Assembly (NCBI GenBank): GCA_022774505.1
Contig: JALFLW010000003.1
Coordinates: 61,511 to 125,510 of the forward strand
Direction of reading: 5' to 3'
Length of the DNA stretch: 64,000 nt
DNA from: Lachnospiraceae bacterium
Lineage (GTDB): Bacteria; Bacillota; Clostridia; Lachnospirales; Lachnospiraceae
A program made the translations under genes and the position numbers. Of the stretch, positions 7,550 through 16,893 are shown piece after piece. Position 1 is the stretch's first letter; each line of letters opens with the position of its first letter. A model generated the notes under the pieces. It was not told where the DNA came from. It saw only the letters and a list, made by a program, of their open reading frames with translations, and ran no database searches.

Positions 7550-10500
7550 ATGATCCATAACAAAAAGACAGAGGGAAACAGGGAAAAGAAAACAAAAAGT
7601 GGAAAAACAGAGAAAAGAAAGTGGTGCCGTGTCTTTCTTGGGATTCTTCTCATAACAGCAACAGCAGTAACTTCTTTATCCGGAGTAAATCTGCTGGGTG
7701 ACAGTGCATCGATGAAAGAGTTGATCAATACAAACAATATTTCCGAACAGGGAAAGCTGGAGGAAAGCTTAGAATTTCAAAATGTTACAGATGGTTATCT
7801 GCAGGCATTGGAATTATATTTGGATATTCGCAGCAGGGGGAGTGCAGATGGCAGTTTTTATACGGGGAAAATAGAAGATATGCCTTTTTTGCAGACCGGA
7901 ACAGGCTCGAAACAAAAAGTGGTTACATTAAAAGAAGCGGCAGGCTGGAAGGGACATCATTATGATTATGATGGTTATTTGAAAAATTATATAAATGGGT
8001 TTGAAAAATACAGCCAAAAGGGAATCAGTATTAAGAAATTAACAAAAGAAATCCTATCATTGGATCAGTTTTATTTTGCCAGGGGAGACTGGGAGAAAAG
8101 TAAGCTTTATTATACGGTGGAAGCAGGCTGTAAATTTAGTAAAAAAGATTGGAAACGCCTTGTGGGGAAAGAAAGGAATACAGCTTCGTCTAAACGATAT
8201 GAGGGACAGGAAACATTACTTCCGGGACTTCAGAAAGAAAGTGACAGGGAAGAAAGTGTCACTGTAAAAATGTTAGATGGTTCCGGAAAGGTGAGACTTC
8301 ATTCAAGTTATGCAAAATGGCTGGATCAGATGTATTCCGGATATGCGGAGGGCTGGCTGCTTTATCAGATGGCACTTGCCTGCGAAAAAAACTTCAAGGG
8401 AACCGGGGAAGACGGAACAAAGTATAGTGCCTATTATGATGATGTGATGAAAGATTACCGGGATGCTTACTGTATCACAGATATGTATAATATTGAGGCA
8501 AATTCGGAACAGGCCGCAGATGGGATTGTTTATATCTATGGCTCGGGAGATGCCGGAGATAAAGCAACAAGGATCAGTACAGAGGAAAAATTATACTACA
8601 ATGAAGGAAAATCAGATTTTAATCTGAAAAACTTTTTAAAAGATCCGGACGCTTATTATAATGATGCTGATGAGCAGGATGATTACAGAGTTTATACGGA
8701 GAGCCTGGATAAATATGCGGAAGAATTGAAGGCCGAAGGAAAAAGGGTTATGAAAAATGCCCTAAGCAGACCATGGAATGTGAAAAAAACTTTGTGCAGT
8801 GAAGTGATGGCGGCAGATGTGGCACAGTTCATGTTAAGTTTCGGAAAAGGCTTAGAAAATTTTTTGAATAAATCACAATTTCTGTATTCCATCACGGCAG
8901 ATGGGAAAAGCCAGACTAGCACGGATGAAGGATGGAAGGGGTTTGTGCAGGCCTTGGAGAGAAATAGTGTTGATGAAGAAAAGTCATCATATGATTACGA
9001 GTATGCAATGTATGATGTCAGAGGCTCCATATACAAGAGTAATTGGTATTGGGAGGGATTTGAGAATTCCGGAGATCTGAAACAGTTTATGGAGAAACTG
9101 ACAGAATCACATAATAATGCATATGTTGTGGTTGGATACGATCCAAAGGATATCACATCTCCGGGCACGACCAGCGGTATGGCCACATTATATCAGAAAT
9201 ATAAAGCAGCACAGGACCAATATATACAGACAAAAAAAGCAGTTGAACAATACAGTATAGTTTTTGGAATTGGCCTGATCTGTATGCTTCTGTCATTTTT
9301 CGGACTGGCTTTGACTACGGAAAGAGTTTGCGTAAATGAAAAACGTTTTCAGAAGATTCCTGTGGAGATTCCTGCAGTGATCGCTTTGCTGATGGTATAC
9401 ATATTAAATGGCATGATATATGATCTGTGTCACATTTCTGACTGGGAACAGACAATGGAGCAGACCCATATAGGGAATATAAGCATACCAAGACTTGCAG
9501 ACACATTTTTGATCGTAGCAGCTGCATTGGTGGTGATGATACTTTTGCTGGATATCATCCGTAGAATTATCCAAAAAAGAGTGATTAAGCACAGCGTGAT
9601 CCGGTGGTGTCTGGAAAAGGGAAAAACGGGAGGACGGTTTGCTGGAATAAAAATGAAAGAGTTTATCTGCAAATACCGGTCGACAACAGCGTTTGTGCGG
9701 TATGGTATAGGAATGACCGCTTTTGGATCATTATGTATCCTGCTATGGTTTGTCTGTCTGAAAGCATTGATAGATTATTATAGTGGAATGTGCATGGTCA
9801 TTTGTCTGGTCGGACTTCCTTTGCTTCTGGCAGCCGGTGAAGCAGCACTTTTTATTTCCATGCGGAATAGTATCGCTGATGAGATGCTTCAGGAGGGGGC
9901 CGCAAAGATTGCGGGGGGAGATATTTCCTACAAGATTGAATTGCCGGAAAAAGCAGGAAAAGAACAGAAAAAGCTGGCAGATACCATTAATCATATCCGT
10001 CAGGGACTGGAAAGTGCCGTAGAAGAATCTTTGCGGAGTGAACGGATGAAAACGGAGCTGATCACAAATGTGTCACATGATATCAAGACACCGTTGACCT
10101 CGGTGATCAATTATGTGGATTTATTGAAAAGAGAGCATATTGATAATGAGAGAGCAAAGGAATATCTGGATGTTCTTGACCGCAAAGCAATGAGGCTGAA
10201 AGGGCTGATCGAGGATCTGGTAGAGGCATCCAAGGCATCCTCCGGGACGATCGAGCTTCAGATCACTAAATTAAATTACACCGAGCTTGTCAATCAGACA
10301 AACGGAGAGTTTGAAGAAAAGTTTGAAGAGGCTGGTTTGTCACTTGTTGCAGATATTTCAGATCAACCGGTCTGCTTTAAAGGAGATGGCAGAAGGGTGT
10401 TCCGTATTCTGGAAAATCTCTATGGAAATGTAGCAAAGTATGCATTGAATGGAACGAGAGTTTATGTGAATCTGTACGAAAAAGAGGACAGTATCAGCGG

Positions 10501-10732
10501 GAAAAAGATGGCGGTCTTTTCTATAAAAAATATCTCCAGAGAGCGTTTGAACATGAAGCCTGATGAGCTGATGGAGCGTTTTGTCAGAGGCGATGCGTCC
10601 AGAACTACAGAAGGGAGCGGACTGGGACTTTATATTGCGAATAATCTCACAGAACTTATGGAAGGAAAATTTGAGATCCGTCTGGACGGAGATCTGTTTC
10701 ATGTGGAGGTTTCTTTTCCGGAGGAAGATTGA
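7550..10732 (+). CDS. Sensor histidine kinase with a very large extracellular domain
   Basis: A 1060-residue membrane kinase and partner of the preceding regulator. After a basic cytoplasmic tail there is a membrane helix (about 27-48), then an extracellular region of roughly 510 residues without a recognisable fold. Five membrane helices follow (about 568-590, 604-625, 649-672, 713-743, 747-770), then a HAMP-like linker. The phosphorylated His843 sits in NVSHDIKTPLTS, and the ATPase domain has ILENLYGNVAKYA (N box) and GSGLGLYIA (G2 box). The usual DxGxG box is replaced by NISRERL, as in related clostridial kinases. ATG 7550 is chosen because GAGGGGG lies nine bases upstream; the frame is open to 7490, overlapping the regulator gene. 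Confidence 0.9.
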   Translation: MIHNKKTEGNREKKTKSGKTEKRKWCRVFLGILLITATAVTSLSGVNLLGDSASMKELINTNNISEQGKLEESLEFQNVTDGYLQALELYLDIRSRGSADGSFYTGKIEDMPFLQTGTGSKQKVVTLKEAAGWKGHHYDYDGYLKNYINGFEKYSQKGISIKKLTKEILSLDQFYFARGDWEKSKLYYTVEAGCKFSKKDWKRLVGKERNTASSKRYEGQETLLPGLQKESDREESVTVKMLDGSGKVRLHSSYAKWLDQMYSGYAEGWLLYQMALACEKNFKGTGEDGTKYSAYYDDVMKDYRDAYCITDMYNIEANSEQAADGIVYIYGSGDAGDKATRISTEEKLYYNEGKSDFNLKNFLKDPDAYYNDADEQDDYRVYTESLDKYAEELKAEGKRVMKNALSRPWNVKKTLCSEVMAADVAQFMLSFGKGLENFLNKSQFLYSITADGKSQTSTDEGWKGFVQALERNSVDEEKSSYDYEYAMYDVRGSIYKSNWYWEGFENSGDLKQFMEKLTESHNNAYVVVGYDPKDITSPGTTSGMATLYQKYKAAQDQYIQTKKAVEQYSIVFGIGLICMLLSFFGLALTTERVCVNEKRFQKIPVEIPAVIALLMVYILNGMIYDLCHISDWEQTMEQTHIGNISIPRLADTFLIVAAALVVMILLLDIIRRIIQKRVIKHSVIRWCLEKGKTGGRFAGIKMKEFICKYRSTTAFVRYGIGMTAFGSLCILLWFVCLKALIDYYSGMCMVICLVGLPLLLAAGEAALFISMRNSIADEMLQEGAAKIAGGDISYKIELPEKAGKEQKKLADTINHIRQGLESAVEESLRSERMKTELITNVSHDIKTPLTSVINYVDLLKREHIDNERAKEYLDVLDRKAMRLKGLIEDLVEASKASSGTIELQITKLNYTELVNQTNGEFEEKFEEAGLSLVADISDQPVCFKGDGRRVFRILENLYGNVAKYALNGTRVYVNLYEKEDSISGKKMAVFSIKNISRERLNMKPDELMERFVRGDASRTTEGSGLGLYIANNLTELMEGKFEIRLDGDLFHVEVSFPEED

Positions 10733-10763
10733 AAGCTTCGCTAAATAATTGTTTGCTTTATTT

Positions 10764-10803
10764 AAAAGAAGTGCTGCATGTGATGGTGTGGCACTTCTTT
10801 TGT
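10764..10803 (+). terminator. Intrinsic terminator after the two-component operon
   Basis: The stem AAAAGAAGTGC with GCACTTCTTTT (11 bp) has a T-rich 3' arm. It is placed 30 bases after the kinase stop. Confidence 0.8.
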
Positions 10804-10941
10804 TACGATCCCCTAAGGCAGAGGGAAGAAAAATTTTATATTATTGTGAGAAAAATGGGTTCTTTTCATAGAAAGAAACTTATGTTACACTTATTGGTAT
10901 AGAAAAGCAGAAAGTTTATTACGGTGAAGGGAGGAATTTTT

Positions 10942-12165
10942 TTGCATTCAAATTCGATAAATAAAAAAATACTTATGATAGTTCTTGCAGTGGCCTTGCT
11001 TATAGGGAGTCTGACAGGAATTTCAGGAAACGGCAGCAGATCAGTGCCGGGCGGACAGAGAAAGCAGAGTGAGTCGGCACAGAAGAGTGCTTATAATACT
11101 CAGAAGGTGGCGGCCGCTGAAAAATCCACGATGAAAGTCCATTATATTGATGTTGGACAGGGAAGTGCGGTGCTGGTGCAGTCCGGCAAACATTTTATGC
11201 TGATTGACGGAGGTGACAGAAATGCCTCCTCAAAAGTTGTCAGTTATCTGAAAAAACAAAAGGTAAAAAAACTGGATTATATTGTTGTGAGCCATTATGA
11301 CGCAGATCATTTGAATGGCGTGGTGGGTGCATTAAATGTGTTTAAAGTAAACAGAGTGATCGCACCGGCATATTCAACCGATTCCAGAGTATATCAATCC
11401 TATTGCAATATCATTGCACAAAAAAAGATTGCCACAACAAGACCAAAGGCGGGGAAAAAATATAAGTTAGGAAAGGCACGTTTTACAATACTCGCACCCA
11501 ATCGAAGCAGTTATACGGATGAAAACAATTATTCCATTGCATTGAAACTGGTTAATGGAAAGAATCGGTTTGTGATCACCGGGGATGCAGAAACAGAAAG
11601 TGAATATGAGATGTTAGAGAAGGGCAGAAATCTTTCCTGTGATGTCTATATGGCAGGTCATCATGGCAGTGCAAACTCATCTTCACAGAAATTTTTGCAG
11701 GCTATGAAGCCGAAGTATACTGTGATCAGCTGCGGAGCAGATAATAATTACGGGCATCCGTCGGAGAGTGCCATGAGCAGGCTGAAGGCAATAGGAACCA
11801 AGATCTTTCGGACAGACGTTCAGGGAACGATTGTTGCATCAAGTAATGGCAGCAGGATCAAATGGAATAAGAAACCGAGCGGGCTTTGGTCATACCGGGA
11901 GTATGGCAGTAATGCACTGATCGGGACAGATGGTTCTAAGAGCCAGATATCCGGAAATGATACATCCGGCAGTGCTGATGCCGGGAAACCTTCACCGTCA
12001 TTGGCAACGGGACAAAAGTATATTGGAAATGTAAATTCCAAGAAGTTTCATCTGCCTAGCTGCAATGGACTTCCGTATGAGAAAAACAGAGTGTATTTTG
12101 AAAGCATCAGTGCGGCACATAAGGCCGGATATTCGCCGTGTGGACTTTGCCATCCGGAGGGATAG
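10942..12165 (+). CDS. Secreted ComEC-like metallo-beta-lactamase-fold hydrolase
   Basis: A 407-residue exported protein. A signal or anchor helix (about 8-25) is followed by a polar linker, then a metallo-beta-lactamase-fold domain of the ComEC/Rec2 type. That domain shows IDVGQGSAVLV, LIDGG, the metal-binding SHYDADHLNG (near residue 118), ITGDAE, AGHHGS and NNYGHPS. The last 45 residues form a small domain with HLPSC and CGLCHP cysteines, like the Ada-type metal-binding tail found on some secreted nucleases. Standalone relatives are often called competence-like hydrolases, and the substrate is unknown (possibly nucleic acid or phosphodiester). The start is a TTG, chosen because GGGAGG lies seven bases before it. 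Confidence 0.85.
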   Translation: MHSNSINKKILMIVLAVALLIGSLTGISGNGSRSVPGGQRKQSESAQKSAYNTQKVAAAEKSTMKVHYIDVGQGSAVLVQSGKHFMLIDGGDRNASSKVVSYLKKQKVKKLDYIVVSHYDADHLNGVVGALNVFKVNRVIAPAYSTDSRVYQSYCNIIAQKKIATTRPKAGKKYKLGKARFTILAPNRSSYTDENNYSIALKLVNGKNRFVITGDAETESEYEMLEKGRNLSCDVYMAGHHGSANSSSQKFLQAMKPKYTVISCGADNNYGHPSESAMSRLKAIGTKIFRTDVQGTIVASSNGSRIKWNKKPSGLWSYREYGSNALIGTDGSKSQISGNDTSGSADAGKPSPSLATGQKYIGNVNSKKFHLPSCNGLPYEKNRVYFESISAAHKAGYSPCGLCHPEG

Positions 12166-12172
12166 GCTTGTT

Positions 12173-12201
12173 TTGACTATTTCGCAGGGGTATGATATTA
12201 T
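12173..12201 (+). promoter_or_regulatory. Sigma-A promoter of miaB
   Basis: TTGACT (12173-12178), a 17-bp spacer and TATTAT (12196-12201) lie just after the hydrolase stop and 47 bases ahead of the miaB start. Confidence 0.7.
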
Positions 12202-12247
12202 CAAGACCGGTATGCAGATTTGAGTTAGAGAAAAGGAGTTAAAACCT

Positions 12248-13714
12248 GTGGATAAATTAGATATGGCTAAGATCATTGAAACAATGGATATGACAGCAGC
12301 ACCGCCGGAAAAGGAGCCGGAGAGGCAGTATTACTTTATCAGAAAGCTGCAGCTGTGGATGGAGGAAAAGAAAAAGCAGCTTGGACGGCCATTGACGGCA
12401 TGTGTGACAACTTTCGGGTGTCAGATGAATGCGAGAGATTCAGAGAAGATTTTAGGAATACTCAGAATGATCGGCTATCAGGAAACGGACAGAGAGGAAG
12501 CTGATCTGGTATTATATAATACATGTACCGTCCGGGAAAATGCAAATCTGAAAGTGTATGGTCATTTAGGACAATTAAAGCGTTATAAGAAGAAAAATCC
12601 GGAGATGCTTACGATGCTTTGCGGATGCATGATGCAGGAAAAGACGGTGGTAGATAAAATTAAAACAAGCTACCGTAATGTAGATATTATTTTTGGAACC
12701 CATAATATTTTTAAGTTTGCGGAGCTTCTTGCAATGAGGGTATTTGATACCTCTTCTAAAAAACGCATGATCGTGGATGTATGGAAGGACACGGATGCCA
12801 TTGTGGAAGAGCTTCCGATCGAGAGAAAGTATTCTTTTAAAAGTGGCGTTAATATCATGTTTGGGTGCAATAATTTCTGCAGCTATTGTATTGTGCCTTA
12901 TGTCCGCGGGAGGGAACGAAGTCGTGAACCGGAGGAGATCATTAAGGAGATCAGGGAACTGGTGGCGGATGGCGTAGTAGAAATTATGCTGCTTGGTCAG
13001 AATGTGAATTCTTATGGGAAAAATTTGGAAAATCCCATTACTTTTGCACAGCTGTTAAAGCAGGTAGATGAGATTGAGGGACTGGAGCGTATCCGCTTTA
13101 TGACATCGCATCCGAAGGATCTGTCAGATGAATTGATTGATGTGATGGCTCATTCCAAAAAGGTCTGCCGGCAGCTGCATCTGCCTTTACAGTCCGGGAG
13201 CAGCCGTCTGCTGGGGATCATGAACCGTCATTATACCAAGGAGAGTTATCTGGAGCTGGCTGCCAGGATCAAGAAGGCTATGCCGGACATTGCGCTGACT
13301 ACGGATATTATTGTCGGGTTTCCGGGAGAGACGGAGGAAGATTTTCAGGATACCATGGATGTGGTGGAAAAAGTACAGTATGACAGTGCATTTACATTTA
13401 TATACAGCAAACGTACCGGTACACCGGCTGCTGCTATGGAGGATCAGGTGCCGGAGACTGTTGTTAAGGAACGGTTTGACCGTCTGTTGAAGAGAGTACA
13501 GGAGATTTCGGCTAAGAAAACACAGGAAGGAACCGGTGTTGTGGAGGATGTACTGGTAGAGGATATTAATAAGCAGGAGGCAGGGTATGTTACCGGCAGA
13601 ACTGCCAGAAATTATCTGGTACATTTTCAGGGAGATGCTTCTTTAATAGGAAAGATCGTACCGGTGAAGTTGTGTGAAAGCAAAGGATTTTATTACTATG
13701 GAAAAATGTGCTGA
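12248..13714 (+). CDS. miaB: tRNA-2-methylthio-N6-dimethylallyladenosine synthase
   Basis: MiaB adds a methylthio group to i6A37 of tRNAs using two iron-sulfur clusters. The 488-residue protein shows all three domains: an N-terminal UPF0004 part with conserved cysteines (TFGCQMNARDSE, YNTCTVRENA, CGCMMQ), a radical SAM core with the CxxxCxxC ligands in GCNNFCSYC (near residue 207), and a C-terminal TRAM domain (about 420-488). The N-terminal approximately 50 residues before the first domain are longer than in E. coli, as in other clostridia. Translation starts at GTG after AAAGGAG. It is distinguished from rimO at 21619 by its sequence signatures. Confidence 0.95.
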   Translation: MDKLDMAKIIETMDMTAAPPEKEPERQYYFIRKLQLWMEEKKKQLGRPLTACVTTFGCQMNARDSEKILGILRMIGYQETDREEADLVLYNTCTVRENANLKVYGHLGQLKRYKKKNPEMLTMLCGCMMQEKTVVDKIKTSYRNVDIIFGTHNIFKFAELLAMRVFDTSSKKRMIVDVWKDTDAIVEELPIERKYSFKSGVNIMFGCNNFCSYCIVPYVRGRERSREPEEIIKEIRELVADGVVEIMLLGQNVNSYGKNLENPITFAQLLKQVDEIEGLERIRFMTSHPKDLSDELIDVMAHSKKVCRQLHLPLQSGSSRLLGIMNRHYTKESYLELAARIKKAMPDIALTTDIIVGFPGETEEDFQDTMDVVEKVQYDSAFTFIYSKRTGTPAAAMEDQVPETVVKERFDRLLKRVQEISAKKTQEGTGVVEDVLVEDINKQEAGYVTGRTARNYLVHFQGDASLIGKIVPVKLCESKGFYYYGKMC

Positions 13715-13802
13715 TCCGGTAATACATGATCAATGTCTCGTAGTCTGTAATTTGCAGAGCAGTTATATACACAAAGGTGTCTGATGCAGGGAAAGGTATG
13801 GG

Positions 13803-14849
13803 ATGGATATGGAACAGGAACAAAATCTTCGGGAAAGACAGGAACAAAGAGAGCATGATATTCTAAGCAGATATGCCAGCTTTGCGGATGAAAGCAGGGG
13901 GCGTGACCGTCAGGAAGAACAGTGCGATATCCGGACGGATTATCAGCGCGACCGGGACAGGATCCTTCATAGCAAAGCATTTCGGCGTCTGAAACAAAAG
14001 ACGCAGGTATTTCTGGCACCGGAGGGAGATCATTACCGTACCCGTATGACTCATACTCTGGAGGTGGCACAAAACGCCAGGACCATTGCCAGAGCCCTTC
14101 AGCTTAATGAAGATCTTACGGAGGCAATTGCTCTTGGGCATGATCTGGGGCATACACCTTTCGGACACGCCGGGGAGAGAGCACTGAACAGGATCACCGG
14201 GGACATGGGAGGCTTTCGGCATAACGAGCAGAGTGTACGTGTAGTGGAACGTCTGGAAAAAGACGGTATGGGATTGAACCTTACCTGGGAGGTCCGGGAT
14301 GGCATATTGAATCATCAGACCAGCCTGACACCGGCAACCATGGAGGGAAAGATCGTCCGTCTTTCTGATAAGATCGCATATATTAATTCTGATATTGACG
14401 ATTCTATACGTGCAGGGATCATAAAGGAGGAAGAGATTCCTTACTGGCTTACAGATGTGCTGGGGCACAGCACGAATCACAGGCTGAACACTCTGGTTCA
14501 TGATATTGTCAGAAACAGTGAAGGCAGAGGGGACATCTGTATGTCTCCGGAAGTTGAGAAGGCAATGTTTTCGCTCAGAAGTTTTATGTATGAAAATGTT
14601 TATACAAATCCGGTGGCAAAGAGTGAGGAGAAAAAGGTAGAGACTTTGATCGAACAGCTCTATGATCATTACATAAAGCACATAGAGGAGCTTCCCGATG
14701 AATTTTCCGCACTGATCCTTTTGGGGGAGACTGCGGAGAGAGCCGTATGTGACTTTATTGCCTGTATGAGTGACCGCTATATGGTCAATCTTTATAAGGA
14801 ATTGATGATACCAAAAGCATGGAGTCTTGTGGGAACAGAACATCGTTAA
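13803..14849 (+). CDS. dgt: Deoxyguanosinetriphosphate triphosphohydrolase-like HD protein
   Basis: A 348-residue HD-domain phosphohydrolase of the dGTPase family (short type), which cleaves dNTPs to nucleoside and triphosphate. The motifs RLKQKTQVFLAPEGDHYRTRMTHTLEVAQ (its H and R residues), GHDLGHTPFGHAGE (the HD pair) and the later SDKIAYINSDIDD metal ligand are all intact. The gene directly precedes dnaG and rpoD, an arrangement usual in clostridia, although here a terminator and a repeat element separate it from dnaG. The start is an ATG after GGGAAAGG. Confidence 0.92.
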   Translation: MDMEQEQNLRERQEQREHDILSRYASFADESRGRDRQEEQCDIRTDYQRDRDRILHSKAFRRLKQKTQVFLAPEGDHYRTRMTHTLEVAQNARTIARALQLNEDLTEAIALGHDLGHTPFGHAGERALNRITGDMGGFRHNEQSVRVVERLEKDGMGLNLTWEVRDGILNHQTSLTPATMEGKIVRLSDKIAYINSDIDDSIRAGIIKEEEIPYWLTDVLGHSTNHRLNTLVHDIVRNSEGRGDICMSPEVEKAMFSLRSFMYENVYTNPVAKSEEKKVETLIEQLYDHYIKHIEELPDEFSALILLGETAERAVCDFIACMSDRYMVNLYKELMIPKAWSLVGTEHR

Positions 14850-14880
14850 AAATAAAAAAGGAAAAATGAAATCTTTGTCG

Positions 14881-14928
14881 AATAACTAATATAGTGGTTT
14901 GTGCGAACCCCTATATTGGTTATTTTTA
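14881..14928 (+). terminator. Intrinsic terminator after dgt
   Basis: The 14-bp arms AATAACTAATATAG and CTATATTGGTTATT pair with one G-U. An inner GGTT/AACC stem and a TTTTT tail complete the terminator. The repeat element begins directly after the T run. Confidence 0.88.
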
Positions 14929-15018
14929 GTGTACAGGAAAATGCATGTAGCGTAGAGGGAAGCCAACGAGAATTGCGGAGCAATTCTTGGAGGGCAAAAC
15001 GCTGGTTTTGCCCTTTTT
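14928..15018 (+). repeat. Intergenic repeat element, copy 1
   Basis: First copy of a family found also at 28506 and 54273 (inverted), with a fragment at 63711. It starts AGTGTACAGGAAAATGC. A hairpin AGAATTGC-GGA-GCAATTCT follows, extended by CCA/TGG. The element ends in a terminator-type hairpin GGGCAAAAC-GCTG-GTTTTGCCC followed by TTTTT. It lies between dgt and dnaG, in the direction of transcription. Confidence 0.85.
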
Positions 15019-15074
15019 CTATATAGCAGTAAAGGCAGCAGGAGATACAGGCCGGATATGAAGGAGGTGATACA

Positions 15075-16853
15075 ATGCCGTGGTATTCCGAGGAACAGAT
15101 CGAGGAAGTGCGTTCCGAAAGTGATATTGTAAGTGTTATTGGAAAGTATGTACGGTTAAAGAGGACAGGCAGTGGATATACGGGATTGTGTCCGTTTCAT
15201 AATGAGAAGACGCCGTCTTTTCATGTGAATCCGGCCAGGCAGATGTACAAATGTTTTGGCTGTGGTGTGGGAGGAAATGTGCTCACATTCGTAATGGAAT
15301 ATGAAAATCTGACCTTTCCGGAGGCGATGGAGATGCTGGCAGAGGAGGCCGGGATCGATTTGCCAAGGCAGGAAATGACAGCACAGCAGAAGCAGCAGGA
15401 GAGTATTCGCCAGACCCTGCTGGAGATCAATAAAAAAGCGGCAAGATATTATTTTGCCTTGTTGAAATCGCCGAGAGGAAAGCCCGGATATGATTATCTG
15501 AAAAAAAGAGAGCTGACAGATGAGACAATCCTTCATTTCGGTTTAGGATATGCGGGTCAGGGCGGCGGTGAACTGTATCAGTATATGAAAAAGGAAGGAT
15601 ACAGTGACAGTCTTTTGAAGGAAACCGGACTTTTTAAGATGGACGAGCGTGGAGCATATGACAAGTTCTGGAACAGAGTAATGTTTCCTATTATGGATGC
15701 CAATAACCGGGTGATCGGCTTTGGCGGCCGTGTTATGGGGGATGCTAAACCCAAATATCTTAATTCACCGGAGACAAAGATATTTGATAAGAGCCGCAAT
15801 CTGTTTGGACTAAATTATGCCAAGCGGGGAAAACGAAATAATATGATTCTGTGTGAAGGATATATGGATGTGATAGCTCTTCATCAGGCCGGCTTTACGA
15901 ATGCGGTGGCATCTCTTGGTACGGCATTTACAGAACAGCAGGCCAATCTGATCCGTCGTTATACAGACGAAGTCCTTTTGACATATGATAGTGACGGAGC
16001 CGGAGTAAAAGCAGCCATGCGTGCGATACCGATGCTGCGAAGAGCCGGCATTACAGCAAAGGTGATCCATATGGAGCCGTATAAAGATCCGGACGAATTT
16101 ATTAAAAATATGGGACCGGAAGAGTTTGAAAAGAGGATCGAAGAAGCACAGAACAGCTTTTTCTTTGAAATAGAGGTTGTCAAAAGAAGCTATTCTATGA
16201 GCGATCCGGAACAAAAAACAAAGTTTATCCATGAGATTGCCAGAAAGCTCCTTGTGTTTGAAGATAAGATACAGAGGGATAATTATCTGGAATCAGTGGC
16301 AGCTATGTATAATATCCGGACCGAAGACCTGCGGCAGCTTGTGATCCGTTATGGAAATCAGATGCCGACCGGATACAGGGAAGTTATGGAAGAAAGACAG
16401 CAGGAACGGATAAGAAAAGGCAAAAAAAAGGAAACAAGAGAGGGAATAAATTATTCCTATCGTCTATTGTTATCATGGCTTATTGAGGAACCTTCTGTTT
16501 TTTCACAGATTAAAGAATGGATCCTGCCGGCGGACTTTGAAGATGGTATTTACCGCAGAGCTGCAGAGGAGCTTTATGAGCAGCTGGAAAAGGGTGAGGT
16601 GGAGCCTGCCAGGATCATTGGACATTTTCAGGAAATCGAGGAACAGAATAAAGTGGCTGCTATGTTTCAGACAAGCTTTGGACACGAGCTGCAGAGGGAT
16701 GAAAAGCAAAAGGCGATTACAGATCTGGTTATCAAGATAAAAGAATACAGTATCGAGAAACAGGCGGGAGAGATTACAGATCTCAATGAGCTGCAAAAAC
16801 TGGTCCGGCAGAAGAAATTGCTGCAAAGTGCAGTGAAACTGCATATTTCATAG
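15075..16853 (+). CDS. dnaG: DNA primase
   Basis: DnaG makes the RNA primers for replication. The 592-residue protein has an N-terminal CHC2 zinc finger (CPFHNEKTPSFHVNPARQMYKCFGCGVGG, residues about 38-66), the RNA polymerase core with a Toprim segment (NMILCEGYMDVIAL, then LLTYDSDGAGVKAAMR), and a C-terminal helicase-binding region. The start follows a perfect AAGGAGGTGAT ribosome site. It precedes rpoD by 40 bases, the core of the classical macromolecular synthesis operon; rpsU is not part of it here. Confidence 0.97.
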   Translation: MPWYSEEQIEEVRSESDIVSVIGKYVRLKRTGSGYTGLCPFHNEKTPSFHVNPARQMYKCFGCGVGGNVLTFVMEYENLTFPEAMEMLAEEAGIDLPRQEMTAQQKQQESIRQTLLEINKKAARYYFALLKSPRGKPGYDYLKKRELTDETILHFGLGYAGQGGGELYQYMKKEGYSDSLLKETGLFKMDERGAYDKFWNRVMFPIMDANNRVIGFGGRVMGDAKPKYLNSPETKIFDKSRNLFGLNYAKRGKRNNMILCEGYMDVIALHQAGFTNAVASLGTAFTEQQANLIRRYTDEVLLTYDSDGAGVKAAMRAIPMLRRAGITAKVIHMEPYKDPDEFIKNMGPEEFEKRIEEAQNSFFFEIEVVKRSYSMSDPEQKTKFIHEIARKLLVFEDKIQRDNYLESVAAMYNIRTEDLRQLVIRYGNQMPTGYREVMEERQQERIRKGKKKETREGINYSYRLLLSWLIEEPSVFSQIKEWILPADFEDGIYRRAAEELYEQLEKGEVEPARIIGHFQEIEEQNKVAAMFQTSFGHELQRDEKQKAITDLVIKIKEYSIEKQAGEITDLNELQKLVRQKKLLQSAVKLHIS

Positions 16854-16893
16854 ATATTTGGAAAGAGTATAGGTTAAGAAAGGAAGGTATCGT

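Noticed and set aside
13863..14843. 326-codon minus-strand open frame opposite dgt
   Set aside because: It mirrors the real dgt gene, has an implausible composition rich in H, C, R and L, and lacks a ribosome site or known motifs.
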